Shown here: positions 25,086 through 34,382 of the stretch, piece by piece | How the letters are laid out: each line of letters opens with the position of its first letter | Numbering within the stretch: position 1 is the first letter of the stretch | NCBI RefSeq assembly: GCF_002101965.1 | Contig: NZ_LQQA01000015.1 | Span: 738,950 to 802,949 of the forward strand | DNA: 64,000 nt | Direction: 5' to 3' | Source: Mycolicibacterium wolinskyi | GTDB taxonomy: Bacteria; Actinomycetota; Actinomycetes; Mycobacteriales; Mycobacteriaceae | Translations under genes and position numbers: made by a program | Notes under the pieces: model-generated | What the model was told of the DNA's origin: nothing | Databases searched by the model: none | Seen by the model: only the letters and a program-made list of their open reading frames with translations

Positions 25086-26420
25086 ATGTCCGAGCTGTCC
25101 CATAACCCGCCCGCCGGTCGGCACTCGTCGATTCGCAAGGTCATCGTCGCGAGCCTGATCGGCACGTCGCTGGAGTGGTACGACTTCTTCATCTACGGAA
25201 CCGCCGCCGCGCTGGTATTCAACGAGCTGTTCTTCCCGAGTTTCGATCCGTTGGTCGGCACCCTGTTGGCCTTCGCCACGTATGCCGTCGGCTTCGTCGC
25301 CCGGCCGCTCGGCGGCATCGTCTTCGGGCACTACGGCGACAAGATCGGCCGCAAGAACGTCCTGGTGGCGACCCTGTTGCTGATGGGCATCGCGACGATG
25401 CTGGTCGGGCTGCTGCCGACGCACGCAGCAATCGGAGTCTGGGCGCCCATCCTGTTGGTGCTCCTGCGCTTCCTGCAGGGCCTCGGACTCGGCGGCGAGT
25501 GGGGCGGCGCCGTACTGATGACCCTCGAGTCCGGAGACCGCACGCGACGAGGGCTCAATGCCAGCTGGCCCCAGGTCGGTGTGCCGATCGGTCTTCTGCT
25601 CGCCAACGGTGTGCTGTCGCTGATGGGCGCGCTCACGTCGGACGAGGCCTTCCTGTCATGGGGTTGGCGCGTGCCGTTCCTGCTCAGCGGACTGCTCGTG
25701 GTCGTCGGTCTATGGATCCGGTTGACCATCTCGGAGAGCCCGTTGTTCACCGAGGTCGAGGAAACCGGCGCCAAGTCGAGCGCTCCCATCGTCGAAGTGC
25801 TGCGCCGCTATCCGAAGCACATACTGCTGGCCATCGGAGCGCGGGTCGGCGTCGACGTGGCCTTCTACACGTTCGTGCTGTTCGTCACGACGTACATCGC
25901 CACCTACCTGGAATTGCCCGAGCAGTACGCACTCAACGCCGTACTCATCGCCGCGGCGCTACAGGTGGTCGCAATCCCGTTCTTCGGTCATCTGTCCGAC
26001 CGATTCGGCAGACGGCCCGTCATGTTGATCGGTGCGATCGGTGCCGCGGTATGGGTTTTCGCGTTCTTCGCGTTGCTCGACACCGGCCAATTCGGATTGA
26101 TCGTGCTTGCGGTCATCGTCGCACTCATCCTGCACGCGTCGTTGTACGGGCCGCAGGCGTCGTTCATCGCCGAGATGTTTCCCACCAAGGTGCGCTATAC
26201 GGGTGCTTCGATGGGCTACCAGCTCGCGGGCATTCTCGGCGGCGCCCTGGCGCCGATCATCTCGGTCGCGCTGCTCGACCGGTTCGGCACGTCGATCGTC
26301 GTGTCGGTTTATGCCGTGGCGATGCTTCTGATCACGATCATCTGTGTGTTCATCGCGCCCGAGACATCGAAGATCGATCTGCATGCCGAAGACGTCCCGT
26401 TGAGTCACACGAGGCAGTAG
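25086..26420 (+). CDS. MFS transporter, metabolite:H+ symporter (MHS) family
   Basis: 444 residues, 12 membrane helices. The diagnostic SLEWYDFFIYGTAAALVF of the MHS family (ProP/KgtP/ShiA group) is in helix 1, the motif GHYGDKIGRKN in loop 2-3 and GGEWGGAVLMTLE in helix 4-5. These are proton symporters for carboxylates, betaines or shikimate-like acids. It follows the LacI-type gene on the same strand with only 63 bp between, so it may belong to the same regulon. A second MHS gene occurs at 34383. Confidence 0.88.
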   Translation: MSELSHNPPAGRHSSIRKVIVASLIGTSLEWYDFFIYGTAAALVFNELFFPSFDPLVGTLLAFATYAVGFVARPLGGIVFGHYGDKIGRKNVLVATLLLMGIATMLVGLLPTHAAIGVWAPILLVLLRFLQGLGLGGEWGGAVLMTLESGDRTRRGLNASWPQVGVPIGLLLANGVLSLMGALTSDEAFLSWGWRVPFLLSGLLVVVGLWIRLTISESPLFTEVEETGAKSSAPIVEVLRRYPKHILLAIGARVGVDVAFYTFVLFVTTYIATYLELPEQYALNAVLIAAALQVVAIPFFGHLSDRFGRRPVMLIGAIGAAVWVFAFFALLDTGQFGLIVLAVIVALILHASLYGPQASFIAEMFPTKVRYTGASMGYQLAGILGGALAPIISVALLDRFGTSIVVSVYAVAMLLITIICVFIAPETSKIDLHAEDVPLSHTRQ

Positions 26421-26453
26421 CCGACTTGGGGGTTGATGTGGTGTGTCGATCCC

Positions 26454-26521
26454 TGTGACGAGCGTGCGACTTGTCGTGCCGTTCTTGGCTTTCGGGCACA
26501 AGAGCCTGCACGTTCGTCACA
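26454..26521. terminator. Long imperfect palindrome between convergent transporter and vapC genes
   Basis: TGTGACGAGCGTGC (26454-26467) and GCACGTTCGTCACA (26508-26521) are inverted with one mismatch; inside, CTTGTCGTGCC and GGCACAAG extend the stem with a bulge. It lies in the 152-bp gap between the MHS transporter stop and the vapC stop and could work as a bidirectional terminator or be a dispersed repeat. No T-run. The rest of the gap shows nothing. Confidence 0.5.
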
Positions 26522-26572
26522 GTGCGCCGCAAGGGGAAGTCCGAACCTGACCTGGGCGGATGCCGGGTCTCG

Positions 26573-26968
26573 TCATGACAGTTGACGTTCGACCAACGCG
26601 GGCCGAACTTGGGCTATCCGCGCGTAGTCGCGGTCATGGTGCAGCACACCCGCATTGTGTGACAGTGCGGTCTCGGCGATGAAAAGGTCGGGAATTGCGG
26701 TGCGGTGCCACATGCCGCGGTGATGGGCAAGGTCGCGTTGCAACTGTCGTACGCGGTCGAAGATGTCCGGCGGTGCGGGCAATATCGGAAATACCTCACG
26801 TATCGATGACCGCTGCTGTTCGTAATCGGCCGCAGAGCGAGCTGAATACAGCCACTCCAATTCGCCGATCGCACACATGGCGAGGTCGGCAAGGTCGATG
26901 TCCGGTGGCGGCGATGCGCCGGCCATCAGCCGAATGTGGGCGCTCTTGTCGAGCACCCACACCGTCAT
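26573..26968 (-). CDS. vapC: VapC-type PIN-domain toxin ribonuclease
   Basis: 131 residues from ATG 26968. The PIN-domain acidic residues are present: D7 in VWVLDKSA, E36 in CAIGELEWL, D94 in IPDLFIAE, and D112/D114 in HHDRDY, enough for Mg-dependent RNA cleavage. The ATG overlaps the TGA of vapB (ATGA), the usual antitoxin-toxin coupling. Target RNA unknown. Mycobacterial VapC toxins slow translation by cutting tRNA or rRNA when the antitoxin is lost. Confidence 0.88.
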   Translation of the reverse strand: MTVWVLDKSAHIRLMAGASPPPDIDLADLAMCAIGELEWLYSARSAADYEQQRSSIREVFPILPAPPDIFDRVRQLQRDLAHHRGMWHRTAIPDLFIAETALSHNAGVLHHDRDYARIAQVRPALVERQLS

Positions 26969-27192
26969 CGCCAAGCCTCGTCGGCTTGCAGAACATCCGT
27001 GTCGACGGCCTCGGAAGCACGGTTCAGGTGAGTTGCGAGCCGCGCCCGCTTCGCCTCGCGCTCATGTTCGGCGGTGGCGATCAATCGCCGTAGACCTTCT
27101 TCCACGGTCGAGCGCAACGTCTGACCCGTGACGCGTTGGGCAGCCTTCACGAGTTCCTCGTCGAGTTCGATAGTCGTGCGCTTCACCGTCAT
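26965..27192 (-). CDS. vapB: VapB-type ribbon-helix-helix antitoxin
   Basis: 75 residues. The N-terminal MTVKRTTIELDEELVKAAQ is a ribbon-helix-helix DNA-binding arm, followed by the VEEGLRRLI helix; the basic then acidic C-terminus (REAKRARLATHL, VDTDVLQADEAWR) is the toxin-binding tail. It precedes vapC with a 4-bp overlap and should autorepress the pair through the AT-rich palindromes overlapping its start codon. Confidence 0.88.
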   Translation of the reverse strand: MTVKRTTIELDEELVKAAQRVTGQTLRSTVEEGLRRLIATAEHEREAKRARLATHLNRASEAVDTDVLQADEAWR

Positions 27193-27223
27193 ATGTACAT
27201 ATTAATCGGAGAGCAATACATAT
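27191..27223 (-). promoter_or_regulatory. AT-rich operator of the vapBC pair
   Basis: A perfect palindrome ATATGTACATAT (27191-27202) overlaps the vapB start codon, and ATATGTA (27191-27197) is also inverted against TACATAT (27217-27223). The stretch is strikingly AT-rich in high-GC DNA. It fits binding of VapBC complexes to shut off their own promoter. Confidence 0.65.
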
Positions 27224-27251
27224 CGCCTCAGTACGCAATGTGGGCGACCCG

Positions 27252-27277
27252 GGAACAAAACGCGAGCGGCGCCCGTT
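27252..27277 (+). promoter_or_regulatory. SigH/SigE-type promoter of the dnaK operon
   Basis: GGAACA (27252-27257) and CGTT (27274-27277) are separated by 16 bases, the -35/-10 pattern of the mycobacterial ECF factors SigH and SigE. The clpB promoter at 44984 has the same two elements at identical spacing. Confidence 0.65.
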
Positions 27278-27294
27278 GAGCAGATCGACAACAA

Positions 27295-27315
27295 CTTGAG
27301 TGACATCGACTCAAG
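27295..27315 (+). promoter_or_regulatory. HAIR box 1 (HspR operator), dnaK operon
   Basis: A perfect CTTGAGT-N7-ACTCAAG inverted repeat, the HspR-associated inverted repeat. It lies about 85 bp upstream of dnaK, just beyond the expected start of the SigH-type transcript, so HspR bound here would block it. HspR is encoded as the last gene of the operon. Confidence 0.92.
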
Positions 27316-27349
27316 TCTGGGTTGACAACCGATGGTTGGCAGGAGCAGG

Positions 27350-27370
27350 CTTGAGCGCAGTCCGCTCAGA
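27350..27370 (+). promoter_or_regulatory. HAIR box 2 (HspR operator), dnaK operon
   Basis: CTTGAGC-N7-GCTCAGA is an imperfect second copy of the HspR repeat, 55 bp downstream of box 1. It overlaps a possible housekeeping -35 (TTGAGC, 27351) paired with TATATG (27375-27380) at 18-bp spacing, though the leader would then be very short. Confidence 0.7.
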
Positions 27371-27399
27371 CCCCTATATGTCTATCAGGAGGCAAAACC

Positions 27400-29258
<1,859 letters not shown>

Positions 29259-29262
<4 letters not shown>

Positions 29263-29876
29263 GCCAAGACGATTCGCACGAGCCGGTGACCATCACCGAC
29301 AAACGGCGCATCGATCCCGAAACCGGCGAGGTGCGTGAGCCGGAGCCGGCCCCTGGCGGGCCGGCCCCGGCCGCGTCCGGCGCCGCGGAATCGGCAGGCG
29401 ATAGCGACGAGGTCGCCGAGCTGAAGGCCACGCTGCAACGCGTCAAGGCCGAGTACGACAACTACCGCAAGCGGGCGCTGCGCGATCAGCAGCTCACCGC
29501 CGACCGGACCAAGGCCGCCGTCGTTACCCAGCTGCTGGGCATCCTCGACGACCTGGACCGGGCCCGCAGCCACGGTGACCTGGAATCGGGTCCGCTCAAG
29601 TCGGTTGCCGACAAGCTCGTCAACGCCCTTGAAGGACTCGGCCTTTCCGGGTTCGGCGAGGAGGGCGACGAGTTCGACCCGTCGTTGCACGAGGCCGTGC
29701 AGCACGAGGGTGAGGGTACCCATCCCATCGTCGGGACCGTCATGCGCCGCGGGTACAAGGTCGGCGAACAGGTGGTCAGGCACGCCCTGGTCGGCGTTGT
29801 CGACACCGTGCCGGATGCCGAAGCAGCGGATAACCCGGACGCCACGGGCGCGCAGGCCGCAGAATCAGACAAATAG
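29259..29876 (+). CDS. grpE: GrpE, nucleotide exchange factor for DnaK
   Basis: 205 residues from GTG 29259, overlapping the dnaK stop by four bases. A charged disordered N-terminus (1-45) leads to a coiled coil containing LKRVKAEYDNYRKRALRDQ and then the C-terminal beta-domain with the family motif VQHEGEGTHPIVGTVMRRGYKVGEQVVRHALVGV. It releases ADP from DnaK. Second gene of the operon. Confidence 0.97.
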
Positions 29877-29916
29877 ACAGAACAACTAGAGAGATGAGGT
29901 AAGGAGGTGGCGCAGC

Positions 29917-31095
29917 ATGGCCCAACGCGAGTGGGTCGAAAAGGATTTCTACAAAGAACTCGGCGTCTCCTCTGACGCCAGCGCCGACGAGATCAAGAAG
30001 GCCTACCGGAAACTGGCCTCCGAACTGCACCCCGACCGGAACTCCGACCCTGGAGCCGCGGAGCGGTTCAAGGCGGTGTCCGAGGCGAACAGTGTTCTGT
30101 CGGACCCCGCGAAGCGCAAGGAGTATGACGAAACCCGGCGGCTGTTCGCCGGTGGCGGCTTCGGTCGCCGATTCAACACCGGCGGGAACTTCGGTGGTGG
30201 TGGTGGATTCAGTTCCGACGGAGCCGAATTCAACCTGGGTGACCTGTTCGACGCCGCCGGTCAGGCCGGCGGCGCGAACATCGGCGATCTGTTCGGTGGG
30301 CTGTTCGGCCGCGGTGCGCAAGCCCGGCCGAGCCGGCCGCGCCGCGGCAACGACCTGGAAACCGAGACTGAGCTGTCGTTCCTGGAAGCCACCAAGGGCG
30401 TGGCAATGCCACTGCGGCTGACGAGCCCGGCCCCGTGTACGAACTGCCATGGCAGCGGTGCACGGCCGGGCACCAGCCCGAAGGTATGCCCGAACTGCAA
30501 CGGCTCCGGTGTGATCAACCGCAATCAGGGAGCATTCGGCTTCTCCGAGCCATGCACCGAATGCCGGGGCAGCGGTTCGATCATCGAGCATCCCTGCTCG
30601 GAGTGCCAAGGAACGGGCGTCACGACCCGCACCCGCACCATCAACGTGCGGATACCTCCCGGTGTCGAGGACGGCCAGCGGATTCGCCTGGCCGGTCAGG
30701 GCGAGGCCGGTCTGCGCGGTGCGCCGTCCGGTGACCTCTACGTGACCGTGCATGTGCGGCCGGACAAGGTGTTCGGGCGCGACGGTGACGACCTGACGGT
30801 CAGTGTTCCCGTGAGTTTTCACGAATTGGCGCTCGGGACAACACTTTCCGTGCCCACGCTGGAAGGCAAGGTCGGCGTGAGGGTGCCGAAGGGCACGTCC
30901 GACGGCCGCATCCTGCGGGTGCGCGGACGTGGTGTGCCCAAGCGGTCGGGTGGCCACGGGGACCTGCTGGTCACCGTGAAGGTCGCCGTGCCGCCGAACC
31001 TGGAAGGTGAAGCGGCCGAGGCATTGGAGGCCTACGCAAAAGCCGAGCGGGCCAGTGGTTTTGACCCGCGTGCTGGATGGGCAGGCAACCTATGA
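29917..31095 (+). CDS. dnaJ: DnaJ1, Hsp40 co-chaperone
   Basis: 392 residues: J domain (about 9-75) with the HPD tripeptide in LHPDRN, a Gly/Phe-rich region (about 83-140), four zinc-binding CxxCxGxG repeats (CTNCHGSG to CSECQGTG, about 173-234) and the C-terminal substrate-binding and dimerisation domain. This is the full type I DnaJ layout. It stimulates DnaK ATPase and delivers clients. A strong AAGGAGGTG Shine-Dalgarno precedes ATG 29917, 40 bp after grpE; the stop overlaps the hspR start. Confidence 0.98.
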   Translation: MAQREWVEKDFYKELGVSSDASADEIKKAYRKLASELHPDRNSDPGAAERFKAVSEANSVLSDPAKRKEYDETRRLFAGGGFGRRFNTGGNFGGGGGFSSDGAEFNLGDLFDAAGQAGGANIGDLFGGLFGRGAQARPSRPRRGNDLETETELSFLEATKGVAMPLRLTSPAPCTNCHGSGARPGTSPKVCPNCNGSGVINRNQGAFGFSEPCTECRGSGSIIEHPCSECQGTGVTTRTRTINVRIPPGVEDGQRIRLAGQGEAGLRGAPSGDLYVTVHVRPDKVFGRDGDDLTVSVPVSFHELALGTTLSVPTLEGKVGVRVPKGTSDGRILRVRGRGVPKRSGGHGDLLVTVKVAVPPNLEGEAAEALEAYAKAERASGFDPRAGWAGNL

Positions 31096-31481
31096 GCAAA
31101 CGCAAAGAGGAAGCCCGCACGTTTCTGATCTCGGTGGCCGCCGAGCTGGCCGGTATGCATGCGCAGACCCTGCGCACTTACGACCGACTCGGCCTGGTCA
31201 GCCCGCAACGCAGTTCCGGTGGCGGGCGGCGTTATTCGGAGCGCGACGTCGATCTGCTGCGTGAGGTGCAGCGGCTCTCGCAGGATGAGGGCGTCAACCT
31301 CGCAGGCATCAAACGCATCATCGAGCTGACCAATCAGGTCGACGCGCTGCGCGCCCGGGTGTCAGAGCTGACCCAGCAGGTGGAGCAGCTCACCGCCGCC
31401 AACCAACACCGCGATGTGTCGGTGTCGTCCAAGGCCGTCGTCCTGTGGCAGCCCGCCGCTCGACGGCGGCATTCGCAGTAG
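31092..31481 (+). CDS. hspR: HspR, MerR-family heat-shock repressor
   Basis: 129 residues from ATG 31092, overlapping the dnaJ stop (ATGA). The MerR-type winged helix is at about 10-80 (LAGMHAQTLRTYDRLGL, GGGRRYSERDV), followed by a coiled-coil dimerisation helix (LRARVSELTQQVEQL). HspR binds HAIR boxes with DnaK as co-repressor, giving feedback on dnaK, clpB and itself. Boxes are visible at 27295, 27350 and 44977. Confidence 0.97.
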   Translation: MSKRKEEARTFLISVAAELAGMHAQTLRTYDRLGLVSPQRSSGGGRRYSERDVDLLREVQRLSQDEGVNLAGIKRIIELTNQVDALRARVSELTQQVEQLTAANQHRDVSVSSKAVVLWQPAARRRHSQ

Positions 31482-31505
31482 CCGGGGCAGCCGTCAGGCC
31501 CCGGC
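31481..31505. terminator. Hairpin over convergent stop codons of hspR and TetR gene
   Basis: GCCGGGGC (31481-31488) pairs with GCCCCGGC (31498-31505), 9-base loop, overlapping both stop codons. No T-run. Likely shared end of the heat-shock operon and the TetR transcript. Confidence 0.5.
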
Positions 31506-32084
31506 AGGCGGCGCGCTCATGCCGACGATGACCGTGTCGAGGAAGTCGTCGGCGATTTCTTCCGGGCTGCGTGGCCCGTCCAGCGTGAGCCAGAGATAGC
31601 TGTAGTTGAACATCCCGAGCAGGCCCTTGACCATCAGGGTCGGCAACGGATGGAACTGGCCTTCGCGCACCGCCTGATCCAACGCGTTGCGCCAGTGGGC
31701 CTCATACCGCTCGCGAGCGGCGATGACGCGGTCGCGCCGCTCGCCGGTCAACGCGTGATACTCGCGGAAGAAGACCGTCCATTCGGCCCGGTGTTCGGCG
31801 ATGTTGCGCAGCAGCGCCCGCGCAAGCCCGCGCAGCCGCTTCTCGGGGTCCTTCTCCGTCAGTGCCAGTTCGTCCGCCAGCTCGTTCATCTGCGCGAGCT
31901 GGCGGCTGCTGATCTCGTAGAGGATCGTTTCCTTGCTGCCGATGTAGTGGTACAGGGCACCGCGACCGAGACCGACCGCGGCACCGAGGTCAGAGATCCC
32001 GGTGCCGTGATAGCCGGACTTCGCGAACAACTCCGCAGAAATACGCAGGATTTCATCCCTGTTCGAGTCGTATTTCTTGCTCAT
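31494..32084 (-). CDS. TetR-family transcriptional regulator
   Basis: 196 residues. N-terminal helix-turn-helix (ILRISAELFAKSGYHGTGISDLGAAVGLGRGALYHYIGSK region, about 12-60) with the typical YHYIGSK, then a ligand domain resembling regulators of fatty-acid or steroid ring catabolism. It heads the leftward side of an acid-catabolism cluster (acyl-CoA dehydrogenase, SDR, acyl-CoA ligase) and probably responds to a CoA ester. The duplicated operators at 34191 and 34281 are its candidate sites. The 141-bp gap upstream (32085-32225) holds its promoter; no clear operator is seen there. Confidence 0.85.
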   Translation of the reverse strand: MSKKYDSNRDEILRISAELFAKSGYHGTGISDLGAAVGLGRGALYHYIGSKETILYEISSRQLAQMNELADELALTEKDPEKRLRGLARALLRNIAEHRAEWTVFFREYHALTGERRDRVIAARERYEAHWRNALDQAVREGQFHPLPTLMVKGLLGMFNYSYLWLTLDGPRSPEEIADDFLDTVIVGMSAPPAGA

Positions 32085-32225
32085 CGCCGTCGTGCTCCCT
32101 CGTACATCCTGACCAACAAGCCTATGGGGTCACGGTGCGACGCGGAGAACGAGGGCCTGACCTTGGCCGCCGCCTCCGCGCAGTGCCGCTACGCCGACTC
32201 CACCGCGCCGAACCGGCATGTCTCA

Positions 32226-33410
32226 TCATCGGGTGCTGGCGTCGAAGGCGTCGGCGAACGAATACCCGTCGAGCAGTTGGCCTGCCGTCACCAGGTACTG
32301 AATGGTGGGCGTCCCCTCTTCAAGCCAGTTGAGCCGGGCATCGCGGTACAACCGCTCGATCGGATGTGCCCGCGTGTATCCGATGCCACCGTGGATGAGC
32401 AGGGCCCGGTCGGTCACCCGGCCCACCGCCTCAAGGCCGAACAACTTGCACATGCTCGCCTCGGCGGGAATACGCCGGCCGCTGTCCCACTTCTGCGCGG
32501 CGTCGGCCAGGAGTCCGCGCAGCGCATAGACATCCGTGGCCATCTCGGCGAGATAACGCTGGATGGCCTGGCGCGTGCCGATCGGCTTGCCGAAGGTCAC
32601 GCGCTCCTTTGCGTGCGCGATGGACAGCTCGAGCGCCCGCTCGGATGTTCCGAGTGAACTCGCGGCGATGAAGACGCGGCTGATCTCGAGGGCGCGTTCG
32701 AGGTGTTGGCCACCTTCGCCTTCCGCCCCGATCAGGGCGGTTGCAGGAACGCGCACCGACGACAGCGTGATGTGCCCGTGCTCACCACCCTTGCAGCCCA
32801 TGGTCTCCGGAAGCGGCTGGATCGAGAGTCCCTCGGTGTCGCGGGGAACCAGAAATGCCGACACCTCGGTGGCGTCGGTCTTGGCGAACACGATGAAGTG
32901 AGAGGCAATGTCGGAGTTGGTGATCAACCATTTCTCACCGTTGATCAAGTACTCGTCACCGCTCCGCACGGCCGTCGTCCCGAGGTCGGCGCCCGTCCCG
33001 TGCAGCGGCTCGGTCAGCGCGAACGCCACCGAATGACGGCCGGTCGCGGCACCGAACAGCACCGCGGACTTCTGCTCGTCGTTGCCGATCTCCGACAGCG
33101 CATGCGCGAACGAATTGTGCACGTGCACGAGGACGCGAAGTCCCCCTTGGATTTTGGCGAACTCGGCGATGATCGGCAGATACTGGGCGATCGACAGCCC
33201 GCTGCCGCCGTATTCGCGCGGCACCAGGAGGCCGAACGCGCCCACCCGCTCGAGGATGGGCAGCACGATCTCGTTCGGTACCCGCTCCTCGTCCTCGATG
33301 CGTTGTTCGAGGGGATCCAGTTCCGACCAGATCGCATCGAAGATCTGATCTCGCAGTGCTCGGTACTCGGCGTCCGGCAGGCCGATCGTGTGATCGAGGG
33401 TTGCGGTCAT
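32226..33410 (-). CDS. Acyl-CoA dehydrogenase
   Basis: 394 residues with the three-domain acyl-CoA dehydrogenase fold: N-terminal helical domain, central beta domain (AFALTEPLHGTGADLGTTA, LITNSDIASHF for flavin and substrate contact) and C-terminal helical domain (GKPIGTRQAIQRYLAEMATD, LLIHGGIGYTRAHPIERLYRDAR). The Glu in LEEGTPTIQ is in the position of the catalytic base. FAD enzyme forming an enoyl-CoA. Clustered with an SDR 28 bp upstream and with a CoA ligase and transporter across the divergent promoter, so it belongs to breakdown of an imported carboxylic acid. Confidence 0.9.
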   Translation of the reverse strand: MTATLDHTIGLPDAEYRALRDQIFDAIWSELDPLEQRIEDEERVPNEIVLPILERVGAFGLLVPREYGGSGLSIAQYLPIIAEFAKIQGGLRVLVHVHNSFAHALSEIGNDEQKSAVLFGAATGRHSVAFALTEPLHGTGADLGTTAVRSGDEYLINGEKWLITNSDIASHFIVFAKTDATEVSAFLVPRDTEGLSIQPLPETMGCKGGEHGHITLSSVRVPATALIGAEGEGGQHLERALEISRVFIAASSLGTSERALELSIAHAKERVTFGKPIGTRQAIQRYLAEMATDVYALRGLLADAAQKWDSGRRIPAEASMCKLFGLEAVGRVTDRALLIHGGIGYTRAHPIERLYRDARLNWLEEGTPTIQYLVTAGQLLDGYSFADAFDASTR

Positions 33411-33438
33411 ATCGTGTGGCTCCTTGTCTCGGTGGTTA

Positions 33439-34182
33439 TCACAGGGCCCAGCCGCCGTCGGCGGTGAGGACGGATCCGGTGCAGAACGTCGCGTCTTCGC
33501 TCAGAAACACTGCAGCCTTGGCGATTTCGTCGACGGTGCCGAACCGGCGCAGCACGGTGGCGTTCTCAATCCGCTTGCGGGCGGCCGGCGGTACGGCGTC
33601 GGTCATGTCGGTTTCGACGAAGCCAGGCGCCAGCACGTTGACGCGGATCTGGTCGCGGGCAGTTTCTTTCGCGAGCGAGCGCCCGAAGCCGATCATGGCC
33701 GCCTTGGCGCTGGAGTAGGCGGTGTCGCCGGCATGCCCGATCAGGCCGACGACCGACGAGACGAGCACGACACTGGGGGAGATGCCTTGTGCGAGATGGG
33801 GCAGTGCCGCGCGGGTCAGCGACACGGTGCCCCGGATATTGGTTTCGACGACGTTCCACCACGCTGCGGGGTCGACGTCGGTCAGCAGCCCACCGGCCCA
33901 CTGTCCGGCATTGAGAATGGCGGCATCGAGCCGACCCCAATCGGACACCACGCGTTCGACCGCGAGGACCGCCGACCGTTCGTCGGACATGTCGAAATGC
34001 ACCGGCAGCACGTGCTCGGGCGCGTCGGCGGCCAGCTTCTCCGCTCCGTCCCGCCTGCTGCGGTAGGTACATCCCACCCGTACGCCCCGCCGGGCCAGAG
34101 TCGCGGTGATCGCGGCGCCGATACCTCGCGAGCCGCCTGAAACCAGGACCACGCGGGGTGGTCCGTCATCGTTCTGCTCCAC
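33439..34182 (-). CDS. SDR-family oxidoreductase (FabG-like 3-ketoacyl reductase)
   Basis: 247 residues from GTG 34182; the open frame extends upstream through the promoter and is not used. Cofactor motif GGSRGIG, NAG in ILNAGQWAG, catalytic Ser in VLVSSVVG and YSSAKAA, then PGFVETDM and the C-terminal DGGWAL, all typical of classical NAD(P)-dependent SDRs. Probably oxidises a 3-hydroxyacyl-CoA made in this cluster. First gene of the SDR/acyl-CoA dehydrogenase unit. Confidence 0.88.
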   Translation of the reverse strand: MEQNDDGPPRVVLVSGGSRGIGAAITATLARRGVRVGCTYRSRRDGAEKLAADAPEHVLPVHFDMSDERSAVLAVERVVSDWGRLDAAILNAGQWAGGLLTDVDPAAWWNVVETNIRGTVSLTRAALPHLAQGISPSVVLVSSVVGLIGHAGDTAYSSAKAAMIGFGRSLAKETARDQIRVNVLAPGFVETDMTDAVPPAARKRIENATVLRRFGTVDEIAKAAVFLSEDATFCTGSVLTADGGWAL

Positions 34183-34190
34183 GAGCGCGA

Positions 34191-34298
34191 CTGTACTGAT
34201 CGATCCAAGAATTTGGCAACAGGTGGAGATAAGTACGCCTTTTACTCGGTAAATAAGCCCAGATCCGGTTCTGGACTTTATTGGACTGATCAGTACAA
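34191..34298. promoter_or_regulatory. Divergent promoter with two copies of a TGTACTGATC-type operator
   Basis: A near-perfect 18-bp palindrome TTGGACTGATCAGTACAA lies at 34281-34298 and a second copy (CTGTACTGATCGATCCAA, 15 of 18 matching in inverted orientation) at 34191-34208, 9 bp upstream of the SDR start. The duplicated site between the SDR unit and the transporter/ligase unit indicates one regulator for both; the nearby TetR at 31494 is the obvious candidate. Confidence 0.65.
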
Positions 34299-34382
34299 GA
34301 CCTATTGCGTCGAGGTTGGCGGCTGTGCTAGAGATGTGACTGGCAACACACATGAGTGCACCCAGTGAGGGAGTGTTTGGAC

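Noticed and set aside
27322..27327. TTGACA as a housekeeping -35 for dnaK
   Set aside because: No acceptable -10 lies 16-19 bp downstream.
32100..32120. Possible third copy of the TGTACTGATC operator upstream of the TetR gene at 32084
   Set aside because: Only TTGG and GTAC are shared and their spacing differs by one base, so it is not a convincing match.
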